DNA of 64,000 bases from Rhizomys pruinosus (lineage: Eukaryota; Chordata; Mammalia; Rodentia; Spalacidae), in assembly GCA_009823505.1 (NCBI GenBank), contig VZQC01005922.1:605291-669290 (forward strand). The letters run 5' to 3'. The notes under the pieces were generated by a model, which did not search any database, had not been told where the DNA came from, and saw nothing but the letters and a program-made list of their open reading frames with translations. Made by a program: the position numbers and the translations under genes. Below, in pieces: positions 19,935-30,811 of the stretch (position 1 is the first letter of the stretch; each line of letters begins with the position of its first letter).

Positions 19935-20290
19935 GCAGGGACTGGGGTAGAAATATTTGCTATGCAAGCTTGAGGACCTGAGCTTCGATCCCCAGAACCC
20001 ACACAAAATGCCAGATGCAAACATGCAGCTTGTAAACCCAGCACTAGGGGCAAAAATGGGGGAAAAAGGAAGGTCTTCACAGCTTGATGGTCAGCCAGCC
20101 TAGCCCAAACTAAACAAAACTGACGCCCTCCAGGTCCATCGAGAGACCTTGTCTCAAAGGGAATAAGGCAGAGAAAGATCAAGAGAGATACTCAATGCCC
20201 TCCTCTGGCCTCCGCACACATGTACACAGACATACCTCTGCATACACACGTATACCACATACAACGTACATGTACACCACACACAAAAAT
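19935..20290 (+). mobile_element. B4/RSINE1-type SINE
   Basis: gggactggggtagaaatatt, gaggacctgagcttcgatcc (intact B-box-like ttcgatcc), catcgagagaccttgtctca, tgccctcctctggcctccgc, CA-rich end. Confidence 0.8.
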
Positions 20291-21113
20291 AAAATTTTAA
20301 AGGAATAAATTAGGGTGCAGACAATACAAAGAGGAAGATGGGGGGCGGTGGACCATCTCTGAACAAGGAGAAAGACCATGGAAGAAATCAAACTTGCTGT
20401 CACCCGGGTCTCAGAGATTCATCACCCAGTTGTAAGAAAAAGCCCTGCCCCCCACCCTTTGAATCTGTCTGGGCTGTGAGATGAGGCTCCCACCCCTAGC
20501 AAACTCACAGAGTTGCTGCAGTGTGCCCCAATTCAACACGATTTTCCTTTAGAATTTTGAAAGTATTGCTCTGCATTCTTCCAGCCTTCGGAATTACAAG
20601 ATTCTCCTACCGTTTGATTCTTGGGCCGCTGTGAGTGATCCATCACCTTGTCTGAACGTCACAAGTTCATGGTCTCCTCCCCTCGCCCTCTGCGTCCTGA
20701 AATCCAAATGGAAATAAACATCTATCTTAAGTGAAAAAACGTTAAGCCTCCTCCCCTTCCCCCCAGCTAGTCCAGGCTCTGGGAGGCCTTTGTGCCGAGT
20801 AGGACTGGCTCAGGCTGGTATGGTAAGTGCCTTTCCTCCTCCCTGGCATCTAGTGGGCATCTTGCTGTTTGTGGTCACCGGACACCCAACACATGCTCAA
20901 GAGTCTTTCCCACATGAACTCCATGGCCACACGCTCCCCAAGGTGCTGAGGGGTGAGGGTTTAGTCATCACAGTTCTGGGGTTCTCTGAGGCTTGTCTGG
21001 GGGTCCTGTCACCTGTCTTGTCAGCACATCTGGGTAAAGGACTAAAGATCCATGTGATGCTCAGCCAGCTCTTTTCTTTCCTGGACCGCTGTCTGGCTCA
21101 AGGAGCCTCATCT
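20291..21113. other. Unassigned sequence with a candidate exon
   Basis: No repeat recognised. A 142-codon plus frame (20790-21218) ends in the TC repeat. See the exon-like segment at 20767-20822. Confidence 0.4.
20767..20822 (+). other. Exon-like segment bounded by good splice motifs
   Basis: Preceded by a strong polypyrimidine acceptor (cctcctccccttccccccag ending at 20766) and followed by the donor ATG|GTAAGT (intron from 20823). 56 bp. No known protein matches it, and sites like these occur by chance in a window this size. Confidence 0.2.

Positions 21114-21154
<41 letters not shown>
21114..21154 (+). repeat. (TC)n microsatellite
   Basis: About 20 CT units, uninterrupted. Confidence 0.97.
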
Positions 21155-21159
<5 letters not shown>

Positions 21160-21689
21160 TGTTTTGGGTTCCTGTGGCCCCCTATCCCCTTTCTCTAGGA
21201 GCGATGTCCCTCGCCTGAGCTGCAGCACCTCCTTGTGAAGCCGTGGAGGCTCCCCATTGTCTGTCTGTATGTCTGTCTTTCTGTCTGCTCCCTCCTTGCC
21301 ACAGCCTCACTTCTAAGGGAGAGCCCCCTTTGTTGCTGAAGCGACAGATGTTCCCCTGCCCACCACTGCCTTGCAGAGTCCCCACTGATGCCTGGGCTTC
21401 GCGGACCTCCCTCCCTGTTGCTCGCCCACGTTCCTCTGTTTCAACTCATTGATGGCTTGGTCTCCCCTTAAGCTGCCTGTGAGGGCTGCTGCTGAGACGC
21501 TCTTGTCAGCTCTGCTCCAGGCTCACTACCTGACATCAGTCAAGGCTCGGACAACCTGTCTCCTCCATCCCTCCCACCATCAGAGGCTCTCTTCCCTTAC
21601 AAACCACTTCCGCATGCATAATAGTATATCCTGTGATCTTTCTCTGAGGAGGCTGAACTAATGTCAGCTCAGACGGGGCACCAACAACA
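21155..21689. other. Unassigned sequence
   Basis: No gene or repeat recognised. A short degenerate (TCTG)n run, tctgtctgtatgtctgtctt, lies near 21260. Confidence 0.4.
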
Positions 21690-22260
21690 GAAACAAATTA
21701 TTCCACTCGAGTATCGTTTGAACCAATGACTTTAACTGGGGTTACTTACAGAAACACGGGCACCTTACAGGTGGATATACCACTAGAGAAAAAAATTCTC
21801 TCCCAGCACCTGTTAACTGCCTCAAGAGGGTCAAGGACCTTGTGAACCCCTTCCCCTAGCAGTCATTAACCACCAATAAATCCTGGGGTGGGCCATCATG
21901 AACTCATCCCTCAGCAACTATCACTGCCTATAAATCCTCAGAGTCAGAGCCTCTGGAATCACATCCCCTCCATGAAGAAATACTAACAACCCCAAACTTA
22001 AGCAAGTCTTGGGTGGGAAATCACAGCTGCTGAGAATCCAAGGGGACAATGTGCATGTTATTACAGCATAAGGACAGTGGCCCATGGCATTGCCGGAGCC
22101 TTCTCCGAGGCAGAGACCGCAGTCCTGCAAGCCAGCACCGAAGCCACACTTCCTAAGCTGCACTTCCCATGGCCTCCAAAGCATAAGCTCAAACCACCCC
22201 TTCTTCCCATCCTGCCATGAAGATGCTTCTCTGAGTTCGGGGTTCACAGGGAGCCCCTAT
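21690..22260. repeat. Rodent interspersed repeat, class unknown
   Basis: Contains phrases I associate with a recurrent mouse sequence: 'aactggggttacttacagaa', 'gggcaccttacaggtggata', 'tataaatcctcagagtcaga' and 'gtgggaaatcacagctgctg', in that order. I cannot say whether it is ERV interior or another retroposon. The 108-codon minus frame across it is unsupported. Confidence 0.4.
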
Positions 22261-22662
22261 GGGCTGCCAGCTCAGCAGGGAAGGACCACCCAGCACAGGA
22301 GATGAGAGCTGGCCTGTGCAGAATGGTTTGCACACCCTTTGTGCCAACACCCCTCTGATGTCACTCTGTGCTAGGAGCTCATTTGTTACCTGGCTCCTCT
22401 AAGGAGGAGGGAACCAGGCGGGCTTTAGGGCCACCTTGGGTCCCCATGGGCTGCCTCATGTCCCAGGCTGTTCTCAGTCTGCCAAACAGGACTCTGCTAG
22501 TCCTATGACCCTTTCCCAAGTGTTCTCATGGGCAATTTCTACTCATACCTGGCTCCATCCTCCTCTTCCTACCCCTCATCAGGCCTAGACTTTGGCTGGG
22601 TAGCAAAGGATACATCCATCCATGATTTACTTATAGGACATGCAAACTCAAGAAACACTAGG
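22261..22662. other. Unassigned sequence
   Basis: Nothing recognised. No frame over 60 codons apart from tails of neighbouring ones. Confidence 0.4.
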
Positions 22663-22835
22663 AGCCAGGCCTAGTGGCTCAAGCCTTTAATCCCAGCACT
22701 CAGGAGGCAGAGGCAGACAGATCTTGGTGAGTTCAAGGCCAGCCTGGACTACAGAGTGAACTCCAGGCCAGCTGGAGCTACATACAGGGAGACCCTGTCT
22801 CAAAAAGACCAAAAAGAAAAAAAAAAAAAAAAAAA
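22663..22835 (+). mobile_element. B1 SINE with long A tail
   Basis: agccaggcctagtggctcaa, cagcactcaggaggcagagg, gggagaccctgtctcaaaaa, then gacc and about 20 A. TSD-like flanks aaacactaggag and aaacactagaag. Confidence 0.92.
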
Positions 22836-22889
22836 ACACTAGAAGCCAGTGATATTCGGACATGGAACAGCAACCCATGTGTATGGCTT

Positions 22890-23225
22890 CTCTCGTTTCT
22901 GTGACTAAATATTGGCATTTTAAGGGAGGAAGAGCTATTCTGGCTTCAGTTCTAGGGAGCATCCGTTCACGGCAGGAAGAGCAGACCAGCCAGTCACGCT
23001 GAGTCCACAGTCGGGGGCCAGAAGACTAATGCCAGAGTCCAGCTCGCTTTCCCCTTTTTATTCAGCCCAGTAGTTAGGGTAGGTCTTCCCACTGCAATTA
23101 CCTTAATCTAGATAATCCTTCACAGAAATGCCCAAAACCAGCCTAACCTAGCAGTTCCTCACAGACACACACAGAGTGTCTGCTAGGCAAGTTGCCAATC
23201 AATGTGAAACAGAACACTGTCAGTA
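22890..23225 (-). mobile_element. MaLR-type LTR, diverged
   Basis: Reverse LTR: tgactaaatattggcatttt, tccacagtcgggggccagaa, gtaggtcttcccactgcaat, taccttaatctagataatcc, gttgccaatcaatgtgaaac. Same subfamily as 8150 and 15713 by eye. Confidence 0.65.
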
Positions 23226-23499
23226 GTTTTGTCTTTCTCTTGGTCCAAGTAGAGATTGAGACAAGGATTAAAGTATTATATTGTCCTGTTGGAGTTTCAC
23301 TGGGAGACACAGCTATCATGTGTACATAGCATGGTGGGGTTTCTGAAGCAAAAGAGGCATCAATTCAAGAGGACAAAAGTGACTTTTAACTCTTACTGGT
23401 CTTCAGACAGGTAGACAAGCCCCATATCACATGATCCAGCTTAGCCTGGTCTGAATACCAGGAGTCAAAGCAGGAGGGCAGGAGGCAAAAGTAGTTATA

Positions 23500-23657
23500 G
23501 GGCTGGAGAGATGTCTCAGTGGTTAAAAATATGTACTAATTGCAGGGGACCTGAATTCAGTTGCTAGCACCCATGATGCGTAGCTCACAACCGCCTGCAA
23601 GGCCAACTCCAGAGAGTCTGACATCCTCTCTTGGCTCCCACAGGCACCTGTACTCAT

Positions 23658-23698
<41 letters not shown>
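23500..23698 (+). mobile_element. B2/B3 SINE with (CA)n end
   Basis: agggctggagagatgtctca, gcaggggacctgaattcagt, aggccaactccagagagtct, then (CA)n at 23658-23698 in place of the normal 3' part. Confidence 0.85.
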
Positions 23699-23700
<2 letters not shown>

Positions 23701-23874
23701 TATATATGTAAAAAATTAATCTTTTAAAAACTAAGGTTACAATTAAATGTTGTCCTTGGTCTGGGGATCAAAGGGCTGTGTTTGAACACAGCCAGAAAAG
23801 GGAGGGAAAGAACTGAGCTCTTTGTAAGAGCTATACGGTCACAGCACATTTTATCAGCAGGTGTGGCCCTATTT

Positions 23875-23939
23875 CAGAGAGAGAGAGGGAGAAGGAGAGG
23901 GAGAGAGGGAGAGAGGGAGAGAGGGAGAGAGAGAGAGAA
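23875..23939 (+). repeat. (GA)n / (GGGAGA)n purine repeat
   Basis: agagagagagggagaaggag and related hexamers, all purine on the plus strand. Confidence 0.95.
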
Positions 23940-24157
23940 CAAGAGACAACACAAGGGGGGCTGGAGGATCTGTGAACTAATGGTCTGATTTTCTCTCACC
24001 ATGTTGGACAATGGCAGCTAGCCTTAGCTCCTAATCAACCGGGAATCACAAGGGGAACACAGCTGGCTGTTGCTATGGTTTTCGGTACACTGTACGAGAT
24101 GTTCACCATGTTCTGAAATTGGCTATGTATTAGGGGATTTTGCTGAACAGTAACCGG

Positions 24158-24366
24158 ACAGGCCGTAGAGATGACTCAGGGGTAAGAGCTCTTGTTGCTC
24201 TTGCAAAGGACCCAGGTTAGAGTCCTTCACCCGAAGGACAGCTAACAACTGTTCCTCACTCCAATTCCAGGGGCTCCAACTGCCTCTTCTGGCCTCCACT
24301 GGAATTGCATGCACACACCCAGGCAAAACACTCATAAACATAAAATAAAACTAAACATATAAATAA
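24158..24366 (+). mobile_element. B2/B3 SINE, diverged
   Basis: ggccgtagagatgactcagg, ttgctcttgcaaaggaccca, actccaattccaggggctcc, aacactcataaacataaaat with an A-rich tail. Confidence 0.85.
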
Positions 24367-24544
24367 GCTCACATGACTGTTCCACATAGAGTTAAGGTAC
24401 ACTAGGCTAAACTGTAATACCCAATAGATTAGATATATTCAATGCATTTTTAAACCTTTGGGTTTAATTTCCACTTTTATTAATTTACTTACTTAGGTTT
24501 TTTTTGTTGTTGTTTTGTTTCTTGTTTGGGGGCTTTGTTTCAGG

Positions 24545-24676
24545 TTTTTTGTTTTTGATACAGGTTCTCACTATGTAGCCCCAGCTGGCCTAAAACTTGG
24601 TATATAGGCTGGGCTGGCCTTGATCTCACTGAGATCCATCTGACTCTGCCACCTGTGTGCTGGGATTAAAGGTATT
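24545..24676 (-). mobile_element. B1 SINE
   Basis: Reverse B1: tgtttttgatacaggttctc, ggctgggctggccttgatct, tgtgctgggattaaaggtat. Joined to a second reverse B1-like unit. Confidence 0.82.
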
Positions 24677-24797
24677 TTTAAAGGTTTTGGGGGACATGGT
24701 CTTACTGTGCAGCTGAGGCTACATCGAAAGTTCCTGGAATCCTCCAGTCTCAGACTCCCAAGTGCTGGGATTATAGGCAACCACCATGCCAAGCCTT
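24677..24797 (-). mobile_element. B1-like SINE (old, possibly B4 3' half)
   Basis: tgtgcagctgaggctacatc, ctcccaagtgctgggattat, ggcaaccaccatgccaagcc: a second, more diverged reverse B1-like body. Confidence 0.65.
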
Positions 24798-24825
24798 GCG
24801 ATGCATTTTTGCCTCACGATTGTGT

Positions 24826-25124
24826 GTTAGCTACTTTTTGTTGCTATGAGAAACACCATGATGCAAGTGATCTATGGAAGAAAGAGTTTCTTAGAGTTCA
24901 GGGTTGGAAAGAGGAAGTCCATAATGGTGAGAGAGGGCTAGCAGCAGGCAGCCAGAAGAGGAAGCTGAGCGATCGCATCTCAGCTGCAGGAAAGAAGCAG
25001 AGAGAGTGAGCTGGAAGTGAGGCAAGGCTAGAAACTCTCAACATCCACTGCCTAAAGGCTCCAGAACTTCCCCCAAACAGCGCCACTAACTATGGAGTAC
25101 ACTTCTCACTCAAACCATCACAAA
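24826..25124 (-). mobile_element. MaLR-type LTR
   Basis: Reverse LTR: ttagctactttttgttgcta, tggaagaaagagtttcttag, gaagctgagcgatcgcatct, aacttcccccaaacagcgcc, cactcaaaccatcaca. Close to the LTRs at 34502 and 48962. Confidence 0.85.
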
Positions 25125-25577
25125 AATTGACATGGGTTTATCAGGGTGTGACCCCATCATAAGCTGAAGAGCATCTCTATTAGAAATGAAAGCTTCCCCA
25201 AACAGCCTCAATCGACAGCCCTTAGTAGTCTGTGGATAACCTCTGTGTTCTTCAAGGACTGTGTTTTACGCCATTTCCCATGTAAGGTCCCTATGAAACT
25301 AAGCCAGTGGTGTGCAACAGGCTTTCTAGAGGACAGAGTGTCGCTTGTAGAGTCTGCTGTCTTCTGTGGTGGCAACACTGCCAGCCAGGCCAATTGCATC
25401 TACACGTACAGGGACACTTGAAAATGGAACTAGGAGAAGATGCCCACCACCTCCAGCTCTGGGGCCAGTTTCTCGCTGGTAACAGCAGTATGGTTTCAAA
25501 ACTCCCTGGGGTCATCCCTGGTCCTGTCACCTATGTATTTTCATGTTTAAAGCCATCTCAGCAGTAGGAAATCTGGC

Positions 25578-25580
<3 letters not shown>
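25125..25580. other. Unassigned sequence
   Basis: No gene or repeat recognised. Frames are 63 to 86 codons on both strands, without domains. Confidence 0.4.
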
Positions 25581-25613
<33 letters not shown>

Positions 25614-25623
25614 ACACACACAG
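25581..25623 (+). repeat. (CA)n microsatellite
   Basis: About 20 CA units with one CAGA interruption near 25609. Confidence 0.97.
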
Positions 25624-26219
25624 CCACAAGGCTTGGGAGAATATTGTTCTTGGTGTCTAAAGCCCAGAGCAGGTGAGGGACTGAGGAAGCTTGCAACCTG
25701 GGGATACTGTGGGTCAGATACTAGACAACAAGAACAGATCTCAGATGAGGCAACTGGAGTCCACACCTCTCACCTTCCCATTTCTAGGGTGAACCAGGCC
25801 CCGACTCCCTTACCTCTTCGGCCTCCCCATCTGCAAGGTGATGTGGATACAACCAAGTGCCTTCCCAGGCCCCCACTTAATACCCAGCATGTAATGAGTC
25901 CAAGCAGCGGTGGGGACAGATAGGGCAAGGAGGGAGTCAAATAAGGCAGGCAGACTTCTAAGCAGGAGGCTGGGGCAGGAGCAGCCCCGGCCAGCAGCAG
26001 AGCGGGTCCATGGGAGCTGCGGAAGGAGTGAGCAAAGACGGCCCAGTGCTGCAGCCACTGCCAGAGTTCCCCCAAGCACTGGTGTCCTGCGCCTGTTAGC
26101 TGGTAGGTAGGAACTCAGGACCAAGCACCCAGACTGCTGCCTCTTGAAGCTAACACCCCTTCAAGCTGTTTGTCTCAGATGAATCCCTCCACAGAAAACC
26201 ACAGGGGGCAATTTAAACA
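25624..26219. other. Unassigned, moderately GC-rich sequence
   Basis: Short frames of about 100 codons overlap on the minus strand (25770-26124), but they are different frames of the same stretch and none shows a domain. 25970-26080 is locally GC-rich with several CpGs. Confidence 0.4.
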
Positions 26220-26520
26220 AGCCCAAATTGTGGAATCGCTCTTCTGGGTGACCTAGAGTAAACTTTGTTCATTATAATCTCTTTATCACATTAAATTCTA
26301 CTGTCTAGCATCTATGTTAAGCGGCATGATCACCAACTGAGCATGCTCAGAAAAGAGCCTACCTCTACATGGGATGATCAGTCTTTCCAATATGAATATC
26401 CATAATGTTCCCCAATAAAATCATCCTGTATCCGTGTTTAGGGACACATTGCTTTGGAATTCACAATGTAAGGGGAGAACTCCACCGTCATCTTCCCAAG
26501 GTGTGTATGGGCCTTGCAGG
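26220..26520 (+). mobile_element. Possible ERV LTR fragment
   Basis: aactgagcatgctcagaaaa followed within about 80 bases by ttccccaataaaatcatcct (AATAAA) and ctgtatccgtgtttagggac has the U3-R-U5 layout of an LTR. No family assigned and the ends were not found. Confidence 0.3.
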
Positions 26521-26610
26521 CACCAAGTGTGAACCCACTGTGTTTGGTAAAGCATCTTTGATGAGCCCACCCTGTCCTGGATCACTCTACCCATGGTCCA
26601 CAGAGGTTGT

Positions 26611-26982
26611 CATGTTAGTATTAAGTGTCAACTTGACACATAGGAGGCAAGCCTCTAGGCACACCTGTGAGGAATTGTCTAGATTAAGGTTAGCCTCAGA
26701 ATGTCTGTGAGGGATCGTTTTAAATTAATTGATGTGGGAAGGCTGTCGCTTGCAGGAAGCTGGATCGTGGATTGTACAAGAGTGGAAAAACCAAGCTAAA
26801 CACGAGAATGCATTAATGTGTTGCTGTCTGCTATGTGGCTATGGCTATAACATGGCCAGTTATCTCAAGTTCCTGCTGCTGGACTGTGTCCTGGAGCTGT
26901 TAGCCATGCAGGCTCTTCCCCCCGAGGTGCTTTGGCCAGAGTATTTTATCACAGAAACAGGAAGAGAAACTAAGACAACATT
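26611..26982 (+). mobile_element. MaLR-type LTR
   Basis: Direct LTR: tgttagtattaagtgtcaac, caagcctctaggcacacctg, ttgtctagattaaggttagc, gagtattttatcacagaaac, aggaagagaaactaagacaa. The 106-codon frame inside is chance. Confidence 0.82.
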
Positions 26983-27142
26983 CAACCTCACAGCTCTTCT
27001 GGAGACACGCTCCATTCACACACATGTTATAGACAGAGGTAGCTCCTAAGACTGAAGGCTTGTGTGGAAAACACTGATCAGGGCCTCATAACAAACAGAG
27101 GTGTGTGGAGTGAGGGGTCAGATGAGGTTTTGCCTTGCACAG

Positions 27143-27408
27143 ATAATAAAACTATATATATAATGTATATAGATTATATGTATATAGATTATATGTATAA
27201 TTATATATAATTCTAATATATAGTTTTATTATACATATAATATAATACATATAATATATAGTTTTATTATACATGTAATAAATGTAATACATATGATATA
27301 TAGTTTTATTATACATATAATATATAATACATATAATAAATATATACGTATAATAAAACTAAATCGTTTTATATATGTATAATATAACTATATATATTAG
27401 AATTAGCT
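27143..27408. repeat. AT-rich palindromic tract
   Basis: Built from tatatagttttattatacat (three near-copies, about 27218, 27258 and 27298) and their near reverse complements (gtataataaaactaaat near 27349; aataaaactatatatataat at 27145). Almost no G/C. Able to fold on itself over much of its length. Confidence 0.9.
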
Positions 27409-27944
27409 AATTTCCCTTTGTTCTATTTTCTGCTAAACTGAATTGGGCAGTGATTGCTTAATTTGATCTTTTAAACTTTTATCAAGGATAATTATCAAAT
27501 ATTTGCTTCTGGAATTAGTAGGATTTTTTTTTTAAGCAAAAGAATTTTCAGTGCTTTGAGAGCCCACTGGACAGGAGTGGGGATCTCTCCTGACAGCCTC
27601 GTGCTGAGGTGAGGTGTTCTGCCCTCTGTGGAGAGCTCTGTGGAGAGCTGTCCTCATGTTCCAGGGACGCTGTGTCCCTAGGCCACCCTGGAAGAGGATA
27701 AAGCACTCCATGTGGGGAGAGGCAGTCTGTGGAGCGTGGCAGACAGCTATGCCTCTCTTTGGCTGTGTGGCACAGAGGCCATCTTTGTGCCCACTTTCTT
27801 CTAGCGGTGATAGCACCCACCTTGATGGGCCATGAGAACTTGGGAACCACTGGGCAAAGCTTAGAGCTGTGGCCTGCACAGCAAGTATACCTGGGTCGCA
27901 GGAAGTCTCTTTCTCTCTATCTCTCTCTCTATCTCTCTCCTTGT
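27409..27944. other. Unassigned sequence
   Basis: No repeat recognised apart from a (CTCTCTAT) pyrimidine run at 27908-27938. A 156-codon minus frame (27532-28002) overlaps this and has no domain. Confidence 0.4.
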
Positions 27945-28062
27945 CATGTATGAGCACATGTGTGTTTGTGTGGGAGGGTATGTGGGTACATGTGGAGGCC
28001 AAAGGTCAAGCTGCAGAGTCATTCCTCAGGCACAATCTACCTTACATTGAGACTGGGAGGAG
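27945..28062 (-). mobile_element. B4/RSINE1-type SINE fragment
   Basis: tgtgtgtttgtgtgggaggg, gtacatgtggaggccaaagg, tcattcctcaggcacaatct: the same reverse 3' portion as at 4646-4962. Confidence 0.65.
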
Positions 28063-28281
28063 GCCCAAGCCCTGATCCCAGGAAAGGAAGAGGGACACGC
28101 GAGTCTGGGGGTTGAAGCCAATAAATGTGAGGAATCACAGGAAGATAACTCATGCTTTATTCACTCTAGGCAAAGGCTGCTAGGCAGGCAAATGCTGGCC
28201 AGTATGTAGACACATGCTGGCATACACAGAGGCACATATCACCACACGCAGACCACATGGAGGTAGGCGCATAACCCTGCA

Positions 28282-28282
<1 letters not shown>

Positions 28283-28322
<40 letters not shown>
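28283..28322 (+). repeat. (CA)n microsatellite
   Basis: About 20 uninterrupted CA units. Confidence 0.97.
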
Positions 28323-28326
<4 letters not shown>

Positions 28327-28476
28327 TGGTGGACACTTGGGTCAAGGAAAGCTAAGGCCTTTGACCTCAAGGCCCTAGTCATAAAAACCCCACAGAAAAG
28401 TGGCATTTGCCAGAAATAGCTACACACAGATGTTTTTTCCATCTCTAGCACTTTACATTTTTTTCCAAAGCCAATT

Positions 28477-28699
28477 ATTTTTAATTTATTTATTATTTTT
28501 ATGTGTATGAGTGTACTGTCTGCATGTAGGTTGGTACACCCCTGTCATGCATTGCTGTGGAGGTCAGAAGAGGGCATAGAATTCCCCTGGAACTGGAGTT
28601 AAAGACGGTTCTTAGCCGCCATGTGGGTGCTGAGAATTGAACCCAGGTCCTATGCAAGAGCAGCAGTGCTCTTAACCACTGAGCCATCTCTCCAGACCC
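28477..28699 (-). mobile_element. B2 SINE, short subfamily
   Basis: Reverse B2: tttttatgtgtatgagtgta, aggtcagaagagggcataga, tgagccatctctccagaccc. TSD ccaaagccaatt at 28465-28476 and 28700-28711, i.e. it landed at the edge of the unclassified repeat that follows. Confidence 0.92.
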
Positions 28700-28700
28700 C

Positions 28701-28910
28701 CAAAGCCAATTTTTTATTGAAGCTCTGTGTATTTCGTACAAAATTTCAAATCAAATCTAGACCCATGCCCCCCCTCCCCCCACCCCACCAGAGCTCATTT
28801 ATTCTGCCAAACATGTTTTTCTTTTTCTCAGTCTCTCTCAAAATTCTCAATGCAAAAGATTACTGTTTTGAGCAGAAGTTCACTGTTTCAGTCAGTTCTT
28901 TGACCCAGTC

Positions 28911-28942
<32 letters not shown>

Positions 28943-29003
28943 CCTTCCAATATGCATCATTCCAAGATATGCATATATTCATGCCACATATATCATAAGT
29001 TTA
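28701..29003. repeat. Unclassified interspersed repeat, copy 1 (partner at 40283-40748)
   Basis: Shares with 40283-40748, in the same order: aagccaattttttattgaag, caaatcaaatctagacccNt, gttttgagcagaagttcact, a (TTG)n tract (28913-28942), ccttccaatatgcatcaNtc and catgccacatatatcata. T-rich start and C-rich run suggest the reverse 3' end of a retroelement such as L1; family not identified. Confidence 0.8.
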
Positions 29004-30811
29004 GCATCTTCAGCTTCCAATTTTTTTTCTTTATTACGCTGAAAGATGTCATGTTTGAAGCCTCCTCCTTCGCAAGCCCAAACCACCATCAGTTCTGCCT
29101 TTGTACTCCACACTGGGGTCTTCCCTTCCCATGGTCACCAAATGAGGTCCAATAAGCACCGAGTCCTGTCTTGATCCTCCTGTACTGGTCTCCATGATAC
29201 AGCCTGGGTAGTCCAACAATGGCAGTCTATACTCTGAAGAGGCTGAAACCCCAGAAGCAGCTCAGTCCATTAGTTGGATGCCTCAGCAGTCCCCATCTGG
29301 CACTGAAGGTTTGGAGGATTCTTGGAAAGACATGAGTCTTCAGTCCATATTGGAAGGTTGAAAAGCTGTGTCTCATGTCTTTGAAGGATGGCAAAAGCAG
29401 TGGCAACCACAGGGTAGCTGCACTTGCCAGTAAGACAGGCAAAACAATTGTGCTCTTTTTTTTTTTAACTTTTTGTCTTTTTACTAAGATCTCAAGTTTT
29501 ATACCTGAAGTATAATTTCTCAGGCCTTGCTATTTATATATTTCTGGTTATACTTTCCTTTTGGATGTTTAAGGCCACACAATTAGCCCAGATTAAACAA
29601 GGTTTTTGTTTTCTCATGGTCAGTTGAGGATCTGGTCCTCAAGGGTCACTCAGGTTGAGTGGGGGGGACACCTGGCTCCTTTGGGCTTTTCATTTATCAG
29701 TTCCATCCACTCAGGACAAAGTCAAGTCTTGCTAGACCAGGCTTCCCTTTTTGAAGCATAAGCAAACTTTCCTCTTTATAGACTGGACACTGGCTGAAGT
29801 CCCATTAGTGGATCTCCAAGACCTCCCTGCACAGGAAGACTGATGATTCACAAGACCTCCCTGCACAGGAAGACTGGTGATTCACAAGTGCAGGACATTT
29901 CAAGAGATGCCCCCATGCATAGTCCCCTGGGACTTAGTTGACCTCTGAGGGCAAGGAACAAAGTTATCCCTTAAGACCCTTGGCCAAATTGGTATGGGCA
30001 TTAAATATGGTCGTTAAGCATCCAGAAAGGCTAAGTTACATCAGCCTGATACTTTTAACTACTATGTAATATTTTAGAAAAGGCTTGGACAAAAGCTCAA
30101 GCAGCCTTGTATAAGAAATACTAAGAAGCACTCACATAAAATACATACTGTGGTTAGACATAATGTCATGACAAAATGGTTTTTTCCTCATTCTTTTGAT
30201 CTTATATTACTCTAAAATAGCTACATACAGATTTTATCATCCTTTACTATTGGGCTCCCCAGACCTCTGTAGTTAGCCATTTTCTGCTAACTCATAGCCT
30301 CCTGGCTGTCCAGTATCAACCATCTTGGCCCATGCTGAATATCAATCAACTGGTCTATACAGCCTTCATTTCCAAAACAGGATCTGTCACTGCCCATAAT
30401 ACTTGGTTTGGGGCCCCTTCCATCTGAAGAGCTGCCACAGCTTGGATGATATCCTGAATATTATCCTGCTACACTGATTTCCATATCCAAGTTTTTGCTA
30501 GAAAGTATCCCATCCGTTCCCTCCTTCATTCTTGTGTTTATCCTCAGCCGAAATCCCCAGCACACAACCATCCTTCAGTTTGGTTCCCCTTTTCCAAAAC
30601 ACATGGCCCCAGGGTAGAGACACAAATCTCTGAGTGAACAGAGACCTGGAACACTGCATCACCTGCAGCCAGGTGGGGTTTCGGGGTAGAAAGGCTTAGT
30701 GGCACTAGATGAAAAGCTTGGTGCCAAGCTTGGGATGGAGGACAGGGAGGAGAGCCCAGAGAGCTTCCAGGCACCCACCCAGGCCCTCCTGTTCCACACA
30801 CATCTCTGCCT
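29004..30811. other. Unassigned 1.8 kb, possibly interior of a retroelement
   Basis: Continues from the repeat at 28701 without a visible boundary. No SINE, no frame above 85 codons. 29220-29440 (gctcagtccattagttggat, gcctcagcagtccccatctg) resembles the ERV/LTR phrase also seen at 49690-49730, so part may be LTR-related. A 34-bp direct repeat is recorded separately. Confidence 0.4.
29821..29888. repeat. 34-bp tandem duplication
   Basis: acctccctgcacaggaagac then tgNtgattcacaag, twice in a row, differing at one base (A/G). Confidence 0.95.

Noticed and set aside
27532..28002. 156-codon minus frame
   Set aside because: Runs through a CT repeat and a SINE fragment; no domain, and other frames in the same place are equally open.
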